DNA of 64,000 bases, taken from assembly GCA_963693365.1 (NCBI GenBank), contig CAVNZM010000011.1:4092001-4156000 (forward strand), read 5' to 3'. The translations under genes were made by a program, and so were the position numbers. Below are positions 1 through 11,523 of the stretch, in pieces. Positions within the stretch are counted from its first letter, which is position 1. Every line of letters begins with the position of its first letter. The DNA is from Amoebidium appalachense (Eukaryota; Ichthyosporea). Under the pieces are notes generated by a model. It saw only the letters and a list, made by a program, of their open reading frames with translations. It did not search any database and had not been told where the DNA came from.

Positions 1-135
1 CACAGGTGCCTATCATGATGCCTTGTTTGTTCTCTCTATCTCTCTACCTCATGCCTCGCTCTCCTGTCTCTTTCTCAACCCTCCCCCCCCCTCCCCCCCG
101 CTTCACACTGCACACACACCAATACTTAACTATCC

Positions 136-168
<33 letters not shown>

Positions 169-219
169 TTTTCCTCCCTTCCCCCTTTCCCCCCTTCTCC
201 CTCCCCTACTACTTTCGCT

Positions 220-331
220 TCAGCTGCCTGCACCCGTTTGTATTCATCGTTTTCCCGGAATGTGGATGTGTTTAAGGAGTTCGATGACACTCAAATCTGC
301 ATCAATGCGGTCTTTTTCGATGATTTTTGGA
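220..331 (+). other. candidate plus-strand internal exon
   Basis: A C/T-rich tract (about 138-215) ends in a good 3' splice site (cgcttcag) at 219. It is followed by an open frame reading VDVFKEFDDTQ and then INAVFFDDFWK, which looks protein-like. The donor is uncertain: G|GTAGCA near 332 is the best option. It may belong to the plus-strand gene whose last exon is at 2681-2815. The opposite strand is also open here, so the strand is not certain, and I recognise no family. Confidence 0.2.
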
Positions 332-400
332 AGGGTAGCAGCATTCGTTGAAAAATTTTCTAGGTTTTTGTACATTCGTGAATACATATGAGGGTTGATC

Positions 401-850
401 AGCTCATGATGCATGCACACAGTACCAGAGCTCATGATGCATGCACACAGTACCATAGCTCATGATGCATGCACACAGTACCATAGCTCATGATGCACGC
501 ACACAGTACCATAGCTCATGATGCATGCACACAGTACCATAGCTCATGATGCATGCACACAGTACCAAAGCTCATGATGCATGCACACAGTACCATAGCT
601 CATGATGCATGCACACAGTACCACTAGCTCATGATGCATGCACACAGTACCATAGCTCATGATGCATTACACAGTACCACTAGCTCATGATGCATGCACA
701 CAGTACCATAGCTCATGATGCATGCACACAGTACCTCTAGCTCATGATGCACGCACACAGTACCATAGCTCATGATGCACGCACACAGTACCATAGCTCA
801 TGATGCATGCACACAGTACCATAGCTCATGATGCATGCACACAGTACCAC
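401..850. repeat. 28-bp minisatellite, 16 copies
   Basis: Sixteen tandem copies of a 28-bp unit containing CTCATGATGCATGCACAC, with scattered C/T and length variants. The unit contains the palindromes ATGCAT and GCATGC. Confidence 0.95.
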
Positions 851-890
851 GTGTTGTTTGGGCGGCAACCAGCAGCCAATGCGATTGCAG

Positions 891-940
891 CATTACGCTG
901 ACTCTGCTGATGGCATCAAGGCTGGACTCGGTGCTGCAAG
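891..940 (+). other. candidate exon between minisatellites
   Basis: A short unique island between the two minisatellites is bounded by a possible acceptor (gcgattgcag) and a consensus donor (CTGCAA|GTGAGAA). One frame ends ASRLDSVLQ in phase 0, which would join in frame to the terminal exon at 2681. Support is limited to splice consensus and matching phase. Confidence 0.25.
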
Positions 941-1029
941 TGAGAAAACACGTGCTCACACACATACATGCACGTGCATTTAGTGATGTGTGAATAAGCA
1001 CGTGTTAACGGACATAGCATGCACGTGCA

Positions 1030-1520
1030 CTTACTGATGTGTGGGAAAGCACGCGTAAATGGACATGCATGCACGTGCACTTACTGTTGTGTGGCACGTG
1101 TAAATGGACATGCATGCACGTGCACTTACTGTTGTGTGGCACGTGTAAATGGACATGCATGCACGTGCACTTACTGTTGTGTGGCACGTGTAAATGGACA
1201 TGCATGCACGTGCACTTACTGTTGTGTGGCACGTGTATACGTGCACTTAGTGTTGTGTGGCACGTGTAAATGGACATACATGCACGTGCACTTACTGTTG
1301 TGTGGCACGTGTAAATGGACATGCATGCACGTGCACTTACTGTTGTGTGGCACGTGTATATGGACTTGCATGCACGTGCACTTAGTGTTGTGTGGCACGT
1401 GTAAATGGACATGCATGCACGTGCACTTAGTGTTGTGTGGCACGTGTATATGGACTTGCATGTACGTGCACTTAGTGTTGTGTGGGAAAGCACGTCTTTC
1501 CACATGCGTGCACGTGCATT
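1030..1520. repeat. 45-bp minisatellite
   Basis: Tandem copies of a 45-bp unit containing ATGGACATGCATGCACGTG followed by cacttactgttgtgtgg. Each unit holds several CACGTG palindromes. The period is a multiple of three, so long open frames run through it on both strands; these are not genes. Confidence 0.9.
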
Positions 1521-1589
1521 AATTATTGAACGAACATGCATGCCTGATGTGTGGGTAAGGACGTGTTAATAGGCATGCATGCACGTGCG

Positions 1590-1890
1590 CTTAATGATGT
1601 GATGTGTGGGAAAGCACGTGTTCATGCACGTGCATGCACGCACTTAGTGATGTGTGGGAAAGCACATGTTAATGGACATGCATGCACGTGCACTTGGTGA
1701 TGTGTGGGAAAGCACGTGTTCATGCACGTGCGTACACGTGCACTTAGTGATGTGTGGGAAAGCACATGTTAATGGACATGCATGCACGTGCACTTAGTGA
1801 TGTGTGGAAAAGCACGTGTTCATGCACGTACATGCACGTGCACTTATTGATGTGTGGGAAAGCACGTGTAATGGACATGCATGCACATGC
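1590..1890. repeat. 50-bp minisatellite with 100-bp higher-order unit
   Basis: Relatives of the 45-bp unit, now 50 bp long, alternate between two types. One carries TTAATGGACATGCATGCACG and the other TTCATGCACGTGC. They appear in strict B-A-B-A-B-A order, giving a 100-bp dimeric higher-order repeat. Confidence 0.8.
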
Positions 1891-1916
1891 ACCATGTGTG
1901 CACTGTGTTCTTGCCC

Positions 1917-2090
1917 TGACTCTTTCACGCGGGTTGAAACTTGGGTTATGTGGATGACTTGGTCTTCTCTGAGGATTGGCTCCATTTTTGGAGGACGTGT
2001 GTGTCTTGTGCTGTGCAAAATCCGGCACTCTGTTCACCGTCGTGAACGACATTTGTGCTCAGCCTCACATTCTAACCCCCTAAGCACATA
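1917..2090 (-). repeat. dispersed repeat DR, copy 1 (diverged)
   Basis: Matches the core of the dispersed repeat seen at 2155, 5983, 13255, 24362 and 29170, including GTGGATGACTTGG and the following CTGAGGATTGGCTCC. It lies in the orientation antisense to the plus-strand gene ending at 2815. Confidence 0.7.
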
Positions 2091-2154
2091 CGCGTTTGTC
2101 GCTGCACTGCATTAGTTTGCACATACATCTTCACCGTTTTGCTCACCTTGCTTG

Positions 2155-2545
2155 CATAAGCAACCCTGCTCGTCTTTGATCAAGACGGGTTGACCCACCC
2201 AAGTTCAGTTGATGCTGCTGTCTGAGTTGGAGCGTCGTATATACGCGGGCTAAGGGGTCGAAACTCAGACGCAATTGATGACTTGGGCCCTCCCTGAGGA
2301 TGGGCTCTGCTTATGACGCATACTGTGCGCATGGCTGATGCTGCATACTTGAATGTTTGCCTTTGCATGTGTCCTGCACCATGCTTCTCATCGTGTATGC
2401 GTACTTCGTACTGTGTTCCGCATTCAAAACCCCCTCCCCCCCCCCCCCCCCCCCTCCCCCTCCCCCTCCCCCCGTTTCTCCCGTTTGTTCTTGTGTACTT
2501 CGTACTTTTTGACGCATTCAAACCCCCCGTTTCTCCCGAATACGT
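2155..2545 (-). repeat. dispersed repeat DR, copy 2 (near full length)
   Basis: Reverse-oriented copy with all the family landmarks: GCATAAGCAACCCTGCTCGT, GTCGAAACTC, ATGACTTGGGCC, CTGAGGATGGGCTC and the paired GTACTTCGTACT / CGCATTCAAA end. The end block occurs twice, separated by a poly-C tract. It sits upstream of the (CA)n acceptor of the exon at 2681. It has no clear RNA polymerase III promoter and no recognisable protein. Confidence 0.85.
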
Positions 2546-2598
2546 ACAGATGTGTACGCACACAAACGCACACGCGCGTGCACACGCACACCACAAAT

Positions 2599-2603
<5 letters not shown>

Positions 2604-2679
<76 letters not shown>
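2604..2679 (+). repeat. (CA)n microsatellite forming a 3' splice site
   Basis: About 38 CA units run directly into the cacag| acceptor of the exon at 2681, with no polypyrimidine tract between. Confidence 0.85.
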
Positions 2680-2680
<1 letters not shown>

Positions 2681-2815
2681 CTCCGTGTACAGGCGCACTC
2701 CCGTCTCCTGTCCCTTGCCCGGGGACTGAGCAAAGACCAAGACCGACTGCTCGAATCGGTGGCCGAAAGGTTGGAAGATATCATGAGGACCTCATTGGCA
2801 GATACTGGTGTTTAA
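2681..2815 (+). CDS. terminal exon of an unidentified plus-strand gene
   Basis: A 135-nt open exon (44 codons plus TAA) follows a (CA)n-CAG acceptor. It encodes a charged, leucine-rich helical C-terminus with the segments LLSLARGLSKDQDRLLES and VAERLEDIMRTSL. A polyadenylation signal lies 27 nt past the stop. The exon starts in phase 0. The heptad-like leucine spacing suggests a coiled coil, so the product may be a subunit of a larger complex, but I do not recognise the family. Upstream exons are only tentative (220-331, 891-940). The C-rich and CA-rich plus strand in front of the exon agrees with the strand polarity seen in the better supported genes here. Confidence 0.5.
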   Translation, partial: LRVQAHSRLLSLARGLSKDQDRLLESVAERLEDIMRTSLADTGV

Positions 2816-2841
2816 GTTGTAATAGTAAAATTAAGAGTTGT

Positions 2842-2847
2842 AATAAA
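2842..2847 (+). promoter_or_regulatory. poly(A) signal AATAAA
   Basis: AATAAA 27 nt downstream of the TAA of the exon at 2681-2815. Confidence 0.5.
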
Positions 2848-4547
2848 GTGGTTTTGGAAAGCACGACTGGTTTAACAAATTAGAAGGCCCGTGTATGGGG
2901 GGTCACGATTGTCTGGGTGTTTTGAGAGCCGCAATATGAATATATGGGTTGTGGGGATATATATTGTCTGTACATATGGTGCATGTTTTCCCACAACCAA
3001 TAATGTGTGAGATATAATTAAATAGTTTTAAAGTTAGTCCAACATTTCACCTTAGGTTTCAAATGAGCTTAGTTGAGCATGCCCGTGTTTAAAAATTATG
3101 CATACGAAATGCAAATTTTATTTTGTGTGAATGATACCAAGCATTGAATAAATACCATGGTTAAGCAACGTGTTGACAGTGCGTACACCGAGATTATGCA
3201 ATTGGATTGCTGTGTTGCAACTTATGATCCACGGTCGATTTTTCGATCGTGAATTCCTCAATCACTGCTTCTCACACGCGCAAGCTCGTACAAGTATCAT
3301 ACATATAGCTACGTACATTTCAAGGGTTTATCGGATATCGATATCGAGAGAACTCTGCAGTGTTCTGCATAAACAACCATGATCATCATACGTCCACGCG
3401 CCTGCACCCAGCCCCACATACATGCATACATGGCCCCGCCCGTGCACCTAATGCATGCGATGTGTTTATTCTTCACACCAATAAGATTCCCACTTTTCCA
3501 AACACACATGCAATCTTGTGTGCACGCCTTGCGTGACGTGACAGTCTGGGTGCATGCATGCCGCAATAGCCGCGGCTAAGCTATCATAATGGATAGATGG
3601 TGTAAATGTGTGTCCTTACCTGAAGTATATGAGGCAATATACACACCAGCTTATACCGAAACCAAAAAAAGGCAACCACTTTGCTCAGTAGGCGTGAACA
3701 TGCTAAACATGTGTGTACATATTATCCTTTCGATTCTTTATTAGCATGAATGGCGCATTCGTTTTAATGGCCGGCCAGCAGCCTATCATGAGCTCCCACT
3801 AAAAATGGAAAATGGGGGCACACTACTATATTTATCGCTTCTGGTTTAAACAACACCAGTCAAAAACGTGACTATGAATAAAACATTCACACGCTTATAA
3901 ATGCGCTAAGAAAAAAAAAAGAAACTTGATGAGAGGGAAATTTCGGAGTCCTATGTATCAACCGTGCCGTCAAACCACTGACAACGTCCCCCCCCCCCCC
4001 CCCCCCCCCCCCTGGGGCCCTTCATTGCCCGCACACACCGCTGGAAGCATTAAAAAACTAAACCAGTTTCAGCAAAAAACAGATGCCGGTTTCCAATACT
4101 GACAAAACAAAACACAGTTACTGCGACCTTCTCAAGAACTCGATCAACATGTAAAAGCAAGTTTATATATTTTCATGCGCTAGCGCATATCTATTAACAG
4201 TGTATCTAAACAAACGGGTCATCTATCCCATCACGTCAGGTTCATGACATGCCATACAAAGAAAGACTTGACACTCAATCGCGAAAAACGAGCATACAGG
4301 GGAAATAGGGAACAACAACACAGCAACCAAAAAGGGGAAAAACAAAAAACAAAGAAAGCAAAAAAAATGGGGGGGAAATACTGTAACAGGCCAAATCTGC
4401 CCACACCCACCGGCATTCCCAAGCAGAACACCAACCGCTCGTGTTTCCAATCATAGCACAAAGTGCACCCCGTGCACGCATACGCAAAAGCACGTGCACA
4501 TCCCAGCTCATTGTGCATTCCTATTGGCTGATTCCACCAACCACCAA
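2848..4547. other. intergenic region
   Basis: Mostly unique AT-balanced sequence. It holds a 30-nt poly-C run at about 3989 and short homopolymers near 3910. No convincing coding region was found on either strand. It contains the 3' flank of the minus-strand Rab21-like gene. Confidence 0.6.
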
Positions 4548-4683
4548 TCAGCAGCATCCCCCTGCCTTTTGCTGACCTGCGTCCTGCAAGTCGTGTTTCC
4601 ATTGGTCAGAAAAATGCTTCTTCGCCACAAGCCACGTAACCGAACCCCCCCCCCCCCACCTCAGGGGCCAAAACACGCCACAT

Positions 4684-4742
<59 letters not shown>

Positions 4743-5047
4743 CACACGCACGCACGCACACACGCACACACGTGTATAGATCCCTGCCGTCTCTTTCTCC
4801 CTGCACATCGATCACAAGATTACCCAAGGAGGGGGGGGGGGGGGGGGAGGGGGGGGAGGGGGGGGAGGGGCCCTATCTCCCGCATCCCCTTACACATAAA
4901 CATGGCACCACCACCACCATCCCCCAACCAATAACATATGCGCACGCGCAAAAACAAACACAACATTGCATGCTCACACCCTTCACATGCGAAAGCCCAT
5001 GAAAATAGGTGTGGCTACCCCCCCCCCCCCCCCCCCCACACACACAC

Positions 5048-5081
<34 letters not shown>

Positions 5082-5128
5082 CGAAAGGTGGTGATGGTGC
5101 TGCTGCTAATGGTGGTGGTGGCGCGGGG

Positions 5129-5196
<68 letters not shown>

Positions 5197-5563
5197 AAAG
5201 TACCGTATCGTCCTCGGTCAGAACCAGTCTGTCGCTGTAGTTGGTGCGTAGCTGCTGGGAGGGTCGGGCACCGGCAGCCTTGATCATCCCTGCACGTGCA
5301 CACGTGTGGGTGGGGGTGAAAGGGAGGGGGGGGAAGGGGGAGGGGGGGGGGGGGGGTCGTGGGTGGTTTATACACGTGCATACATATGTGCGTATTTGGG
5401 TGGGTGGGGGGGGGGGGAAGGGGGGGGGGGGGGGGGGGGGGGGGGCACGTGGATGGCATGGATGCATGTGTGTGCACAGGTGGACACGTGGTGTAGATGT
5501 GAGCGTGCGAAGGTTTACAAGCATACAAGCACGCAGAGTGTACGAACACACACACACACATCA

Positions 5564-5594
<31 letters not shown>

Positions 5595-5796
5595 AAACAA
5601 CGACAACACACAGGGAAAAAACCACCACCACCACCACCACACACACCCACACCCACCCACACACATACAAAAAAAAATCTTGGAACCTTCTATGTGCATG
5701 GACACCTACCCTGGGTAAGGCCAATAAACATCTCCTCAATGCCGACATTCAGTTTTGCTGATGTCTCTACGTGCTGTGCACCCACAGACTGTGCAT

Positions 5797-5861
<65 letters not shown>

Positions 5862-6492
5862 TGTATGTGCGTGTGTACCGGGGGGGGGGGGGAAGGGGGG
5901 GGGGGGAGGAGGATGCATATGGGTGGGTGGGTGTTTCTGCACGCCGTGTGTGTTTTTGTGTGTGTGTGGGGGGGGGGGGGGGTTTGAATGCGTTAAAAAG
6001 TACGAAGTACACAAGAACAAACGGATAACACGATGCAGAATGCAAGCCATACATAAAGAGTATGCATAATAAGCAGAGCCCATCCTCAGGGGGGGCCCAC
6101 GTCATCCACAGTACCCGAGTTTCGACCTATTCCCCTCGTTAACGAAACCCAACTCAGATACTGTTTCACTTGAACATGAGTAGGTCACCCGTCTTGATCA
6201 GAGACGAGCAGGGTTGCTTATGCAGGCAAGGGCAGTGGGAAAGGCCGGGGGTTAAAGTTGCAGCAGTAAGCAGAAGCAAGAAAAATATAGATAGGAACTC
6301 AGGAGACGGGGCTTCTAGGAAGCTCCCCCGTCGATACCTAAGTCGATACTTCCCTGGCTAACATACTACACCAGCTGAAAAGAATTAAGTCCCGAAGGCC
6401 GCAGAATTCGTAATCAGAGGGGAAAATATGAGATTTGACCGGGGGGGGGGGGGGGGGGGAGGGGGGGATGGTTGGGTGGGTGTTTCTGCCTG

Positions 6493-6569
<77 letters not shown>

Positions 6570-6587
6570 TGTGTTGGTGTGCTTGTA

Positions 6588-6621
<34 letters not shown>

Positions 6622-7463
6622 TGTGTGTGTGTTTGGGGGGAGGGGGGGGGGGGGGATTAGATGCATCAGTTTGTGTGTGTGTGCGGCACGTGCGCCTGGG
6701 TTAGGGGAGGATAAAAAGCAGCGATAATAAGCGGGGGGGGGGGGGGGGGGGTTACACGGTGCGAAGTGCTGATACAACATAGCAGCAAACAAATGGTCAA
6801 AACAGAGAGTCTTTTAGAACAAGCAAACAATCACAGGGGATTGCAGGCACATGCACATTCACGTGCCCCACTGACAAGCACATGGGGACATACAATAGAA
6901 CTACTGTATGTTCGTTCTGTGGGCAAAACACAAGTGTGCCAGTGTAGGCAAGGGGTGTGTATGCTTCGATACGTGCGCCTGTACTGAGTGACTGAGTAGT
7001 TGGTTCGTGACGGACTGTTTGTTCTTGTGCAAACGCCTGTGTGTATGTCCGTGCAATTAGGCATGTGCAAGGGGGGGGAATGCACGCATGCATGCATGTG
7101 TGTGCATACGTGTACATTTTTGTACGTCTATACGTGTGAATATACCGGCGCATGTGCACATAACTTTGAGTGCATGTATGCGTATGTACGTGTGTGCATC
7201 TGCACGCGTGCCATTGCATGCGAATGCACACGTGCTTGTGCGCATAACACAAACGCATTTATGTATGTGTGGGCATGCGCACATATGTGCACGCTAATGT
7301 TCAAGTGTTTGTATCCATGCATGTGTGACCGTGGTTGCGTGCAGGCATTCGGAAGTGTACGGTTTGTATGCATGCATGCCAATGTGCGGGTGTATGGTGT
7401 GCATGTGTTCCTGCGAACGCATGCAGATGCACACATGTCTTCATGCATGCACACATATGCACG

Positions 7464-7506
<43 letters not shown>

Positions 7507-7513
7507 CACATAC

Positions 7514-7547
<34 letters not shown>

Positions 7548-7766
7548 ACACACACACGGTCAACCCCCCCCCTCCCCACACACACACGTCTCCCCCCTCC
7601 TCCCCTCCCCCTCCCTCGCCCCCACCCCAAACCACATACGTGCACACATACACCCACCTCTCCGCCTCTGCCCTATTCACCATCCTCTCCCTCTCCAATT
7701 CCACCTTGTTTCCAAATATCACCAGACATGCACTCACGTGTTTGCCCACGTGTACACACCTGCTTG

Positions 7767-7855
<89 letters not shown>

Positions 7856-8687
7856 ACACCCACCTCTCCGCCTCTGCCCTATTCACACTCCTCTCCCTCT
7901 CCAAATCCACCTTGTTGCCCACTATCACCAGGCACACAGTCATGCCTAGCATCTTCTGTAGCTCCCTCACCCATGTCTGAACACGTGTAAACGAATCCTG
8001 GAAAAACAGGAGGGAAAAAAAAAGGGGGGGGGGGGGGGGGGGGGTTGAAGGGGTTAGGGTAATGGTGCACAGTAATGGGATATGAATTGACAAAGAGAAA
8101 AGTAAATATGCCGGAAAAAAACATCACCTGCACCCCCACAACCCTCCCCAAACCGCGCTCCCCCCGCACCTTCACACACGCATGCACGCGCGGAAGTTTG
8201 CACATATGAACGCACGCAAAGCACATGCACACAAAGACACGCACACGCACATGCACACACCTAACCCACCTTCTACCCTCCTCCCCTCCCTGCACAACGC
8301 AACACACTCACCCACGCGCGCGCGCGAGGGCTCGAGAGCACAATTCTCTTTTTTTCTTCTTCTTTTTTTTTTGGGGGGGGGGGGGAGGGGCGAGGGGGGG
8401 GTTTACGGCTCACAATGGAGATCACAAACACAATACACCACACGTCGATAGTGCACAAGGATGATACGTCACACCACACACAGCCCCGGAAAAAAGAGGG
8501 CATATGTGTGTGCGTGGGGTGGGGGCGGGGGAGGGGGTGGGAGGGGGGGGGGGAGAGGGGGACGACAAAGGTTAAGACAGAGAAGGGACAGGGGGGGGGG
8601 GGGGTGTCGGAAAGAAAAAGAGCAAGAGAGGGAGCGCGGGAAGGATGAGTAGGGAGGGGCCGGGGAAGAAGGGGGTGGTGCGAAAGG

Positions 8688-8721
<34 letters not shown>

Positions 8722-9100
8722 GGGGGAGGTGGGGAAGTGACAGACTGGGAGAGATAGAGCCGAGCCGGGGGGGGAGGGGGCGGGGGGGGGGGGGGGGGGT
8801 GAGGGGAGGGGGAGGGGCTAGCACCAACCTGGTCAGTGATATCATAAACCAAAATAGCACCGTTGCTCTCCCGATAATGAGATGGGGCCCAGGGCGTGAA
8901 ATCTTTCCTGCCCTGCCGTGTCCCAGATGTTGAGTGTTATCCTCTTGCGATCAATGGTGATCTTCTTGGTGAGAAACGACGCCTGCAGGGGGAAGGGGGG
9001 GAGGGGGGGGGGGGGGGGGATGGATGATGGTTAATAATTGCATCTGAGGATGGGGAAGAAGGGGCGGGGTGGGATGGGGGACGAGGGTGGGGCTGGGCGG

Positions 9101-9131
<31 letters not shown>

Positions 9132-9753
9132 GGGGGGGGGGGGGGGTGGGGGGGGGCATGCATGTGAGGACGGGAAAGCAGGGGGGGAGGGGGAGGGGGG
9201 GGGGGGGGGGGGGGGGGGGGGACTGGCAAATAAATCCCCCCAAAAACGGCAAAAAAACAGAAAGAAAACCAAAGACACACATACAAGAGCCGGTAAGCAC
9301 CATGACACTGTCTATGATCAGTGTCCCTTACCTTTGCACCTCTATCCCCCCCCTGTACCCTTTTTTTTCTTGGGGGAAGGGGGAGGAAGGAGGGGGGGAG
9401 AAGGGGGAGGGGAGGCTTGTGTGTGTGTGTGTGTGCGCGCGTGTGCGCTCGCGTGCGTGTGTGCATGTGCGTGCATGCGTGCCTGTCTGCGCGTGCGCGT
9501 GCGGGTGTGCGTATATGTGTGTGTGTGTGCGCGCGCCTGTGCGTGTGTGTGTGTGTGTGCGTGCGTGCGTGTGTGTGCGTGTGTATGTGTGTGTGTGTGT
9601 GTGTTGGAAAAGGTTGGGGGGGGGGGGGGGGGGGGGGCTAATCCATAGGGAGACGAGGAGGAGGTTGGGAAGGGGAGGGGGAGTGTGTGTGTGTGTGCGC
9701 GCGCATGTGCGTGTGCGTGTGTGTCTGCGTGTGTGTGTGTGTGTGTTTGTGTG

Positions 9754-9805
<52 letters not shown>

Positions 9806-10044
9806 CGTGTGTGTGTGTGTCTGTATATTTTGCGCTCACACCTTCGAAAGTGATCATGTATGCACGTGTGGGTACAAGGCACGCTGCAAACAACCCAGAA
9901 GCATCAACCCAACCCGCCACGCACCTGCACTGTCGTTATGTGTTTGTCGTTGAAAGTGTTTTGGCAGTAGCGCAGCACTATGCTGGTCTTGCCCACACAC
10001 CCTTCCCCCAGAAGCACTATCTTAAACTGGTGCGAGTCAGCCAT
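4548..10044 (-). CDS. RAB21: Rab21-type small GTPase, 6 exons, complete
   Basis: Endosomal Rab GTPase of the Rab21 type, expected to regulate early endosome traffic and integrin or cargo recycling. Exons on the minus strand: 9925-10044, 8829-8982, 7864-7997, 5710-5798, 5204-5289, 4548-4583. Phases agree throughout and give 205 aa. Residues 13-20 form the P-loop GEGCVGKT, followed by the Rab21-like [22 protein letters not shown] starts at 61, NKVD is 119-122 and ETSAK is 147-151. The last exon encodes only 11 residues and ends GGCC-stop, a double geranylgeranylation motif. Exon 2 has one base too many near 8880 (between GPI and HYR), which shifts the frame; without it the exon fits exactly. 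Introns of 0.4-2.1 kb are mostly simple sequence. Intron 3 starts (GT)-rich and ends (CA)n-CAG. A partial duplicate of exon 3 lies downstream at 7658. Family identity is secure; the frameshift may be an assembly error. Confidence 0.9.
4682..4772. repeat. (GCAC)n tetranucleotide repeat
   Basis: About 15 units of ACGC/GCAC grading into CA-rich sequence. It begins about 96 bp upstream (coding sense) of the 3' splice site of the last Rab21 exon. Confidence 0.85.
5132..5194. repeat. 63-nt poly-G tract
   Basis: An uninterrupted G run on the plus strand, which is poly-C on the coding strand of Rab21. It lies just inside the intron after exon 5. The true length is uncertain because such runs are difficult to sequence. 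Confidence 0.8.
5799..5873 (-). repeat. (CA)n tract forming the Rab21 exon 4 acceptor
   Basis: Read on the coding strand, CA repeats run into CAG|G at 5799-5801 with no pyrimidine tract. Together with the (GT)n after the exon 3 donor at 7863, this gives the intron complementary ends. Confidence 0.85.
5983..6232 (+). repeat. dispersed repeat DR, copy 3 (Rab21 intron 3)
   Basis: Full-length copy on the plus strand, starting TTTGAATGCGTTAAAAAGTA after a poly-G run and ending near GGGTTGCTTATGCAGGCAAG. It holds CCCGAGTTTCGACC and TTCACTTGAACATG. It is antisense to Rab21 and lies about 180 bp upstream of the exon 4 acceptor. Confidence 0.85.
7658..7728 (-). pseudogene. partial duplicate of Rab21 exon 3
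   Basis: 71 nt matching the last half of exon 3, followed by the same donor (AG|GTGGGTGTA), located inside intron 3 about 140 bp downstream of the real exon. The guanine-specificity motif reads NKVE instead of NKVD, and VIVG has become VIFG. No 3' splice site fits the truncated left end. It is probably a non-functional duplicate, though its intact donor could compete with the real one. Confidence 0.8.
7769..7863 (-). repeat. (GT)n tract at the start of Rab21 intron 3
   Basis: On the coding strand the exon 3 donor GTGGGTGTAC passes directly into about 42 GT units, the 5' partner of the (CA)n tract at the other end of the same intron. Confidence 0.85.
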
Positions 10045-10941
10045 GTTGTGTGATGCACCCGTGCAGCAACCTGAACTGCACAAATGGAAGAAAGCAAAAC
10101 TGAAACCGGAAGTCCAAAACAAGGCACCAACTTGGGAGCGGTTTTAATGTGGTGTGAAAGGCTTGCACCAAAGATTTTAAACGGGCGCAATTTTAATCCC
10201 GCCTTTCAGAAGACGAAGCACCAACCGACAGTCAATCGTTCAACTTGAGCTAGATTACATGTATACTGTTTTTCCTAGACACGTACTATGAAATATTTAT
10301 ATAGCCGGGAAAGACACTGTACTGAAAGAAAACTATTTACAACTCTGAATATGACAAATTCCTTCGAATTCAATCCTTGAAATTCACTGCTTCGAATCAT
10401 TGTAAATTTCCCTGCACAGGCACAAAAAAAAAACGAAAACCCTCCGTTTTGTGCGAACAGGGGGGAGTACACAATAGTATGTGTACGTCACTGATGTAAC
10501 TGATCTATAGACTTTTAAAGTCTTTCTTCGTTTACAAATTATAACTCATAGCTGCAGAGTGCTTTTAACGTTTTAAACAGTGAGATGTCACTATGACTGT
10601 TGCCGTAAAGGCGCACAATGGGATTGGCGCGTTCAGCAAGTTCAGCTGGCTTACGTCATCTGTGTGTGTCTATGTACATGTGTGCGCAAAACGATGTTTT
10701 CTCTTGTCTGAAGTGGAATTGAAAAATGGACCGCTTGATCTCTCCACGACCAATGCGGGGTGACAAGTAATGCTCGATGGGCATATGCGTTCTCCGGTGC
10801 CCGTTTAATCAATAGCAGTTGGACAGAATCGTTGGACATAAGGGACATACGTGCATGACCACATGGCTGCTGATGGTGAAGTTACGCAGGCCATTTGCGA
10901 GACCCGGGGGGTTGGGGTTTGGGGGTTTGAGGGTGGGGAGG

Positions 10942-11004
<63 letters not shown>

Positions 11005-11266
11005 AGTTGGTTCAGGGGAAGGGGGTGGGGGGAAGACTGGGGTCTGCAGGTCGGCTGCAAGAATGTTTTTCGTTCTGGTCTTTATGTTGAACTAAAGAGT
11101 AAGTATAGCCTCCTTACGGCAATGTCAACAGTTGCAATTGTGCACATGTACATGCGAGGTGATCCCATCTTCCATTAGGTCGCGATGAGCATCAGGAGGA
11201 TCCGGGAGAGTGGGAAGAATTCAGTACTATATCTGGCGTCACAACCACATGCATGCGCACAGCTCT

Positions 11267-11300
<34 letters not shown>

Positions 11301-11489
11301 CCTTCTCGAGCCTCCGCTCGCCCGCATGGAGTAATTACGTCGATCGATATATATCTAGCCCAGATTTTTGACCTGAATCCCGAGTATGGCGGATCACCCT
11401 TTTCTTGCTGCCTAGTGATCATGATATCGTTTTTTCTTTCTTTCTTTCTCTTTTTTTTTTTTGTGGTGATGGTGGTGGTGGTGGTGAGG

Positions 11490-11523
<34 letters not shown>

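Noticed and set aside
401-850. Could the 28-bp array be CRISPR-like?
   Set aside because: Units are directly adjacent with no unique spacers, in a eukaryotic intron-rich context.
1005-1541. Long ORFs on both strands through the 45-bp minisatellite
   Set aside because: The repeat period is a multiple of three, so open frames are automatic; the products are pure 15-residue repeats without start or splice context.
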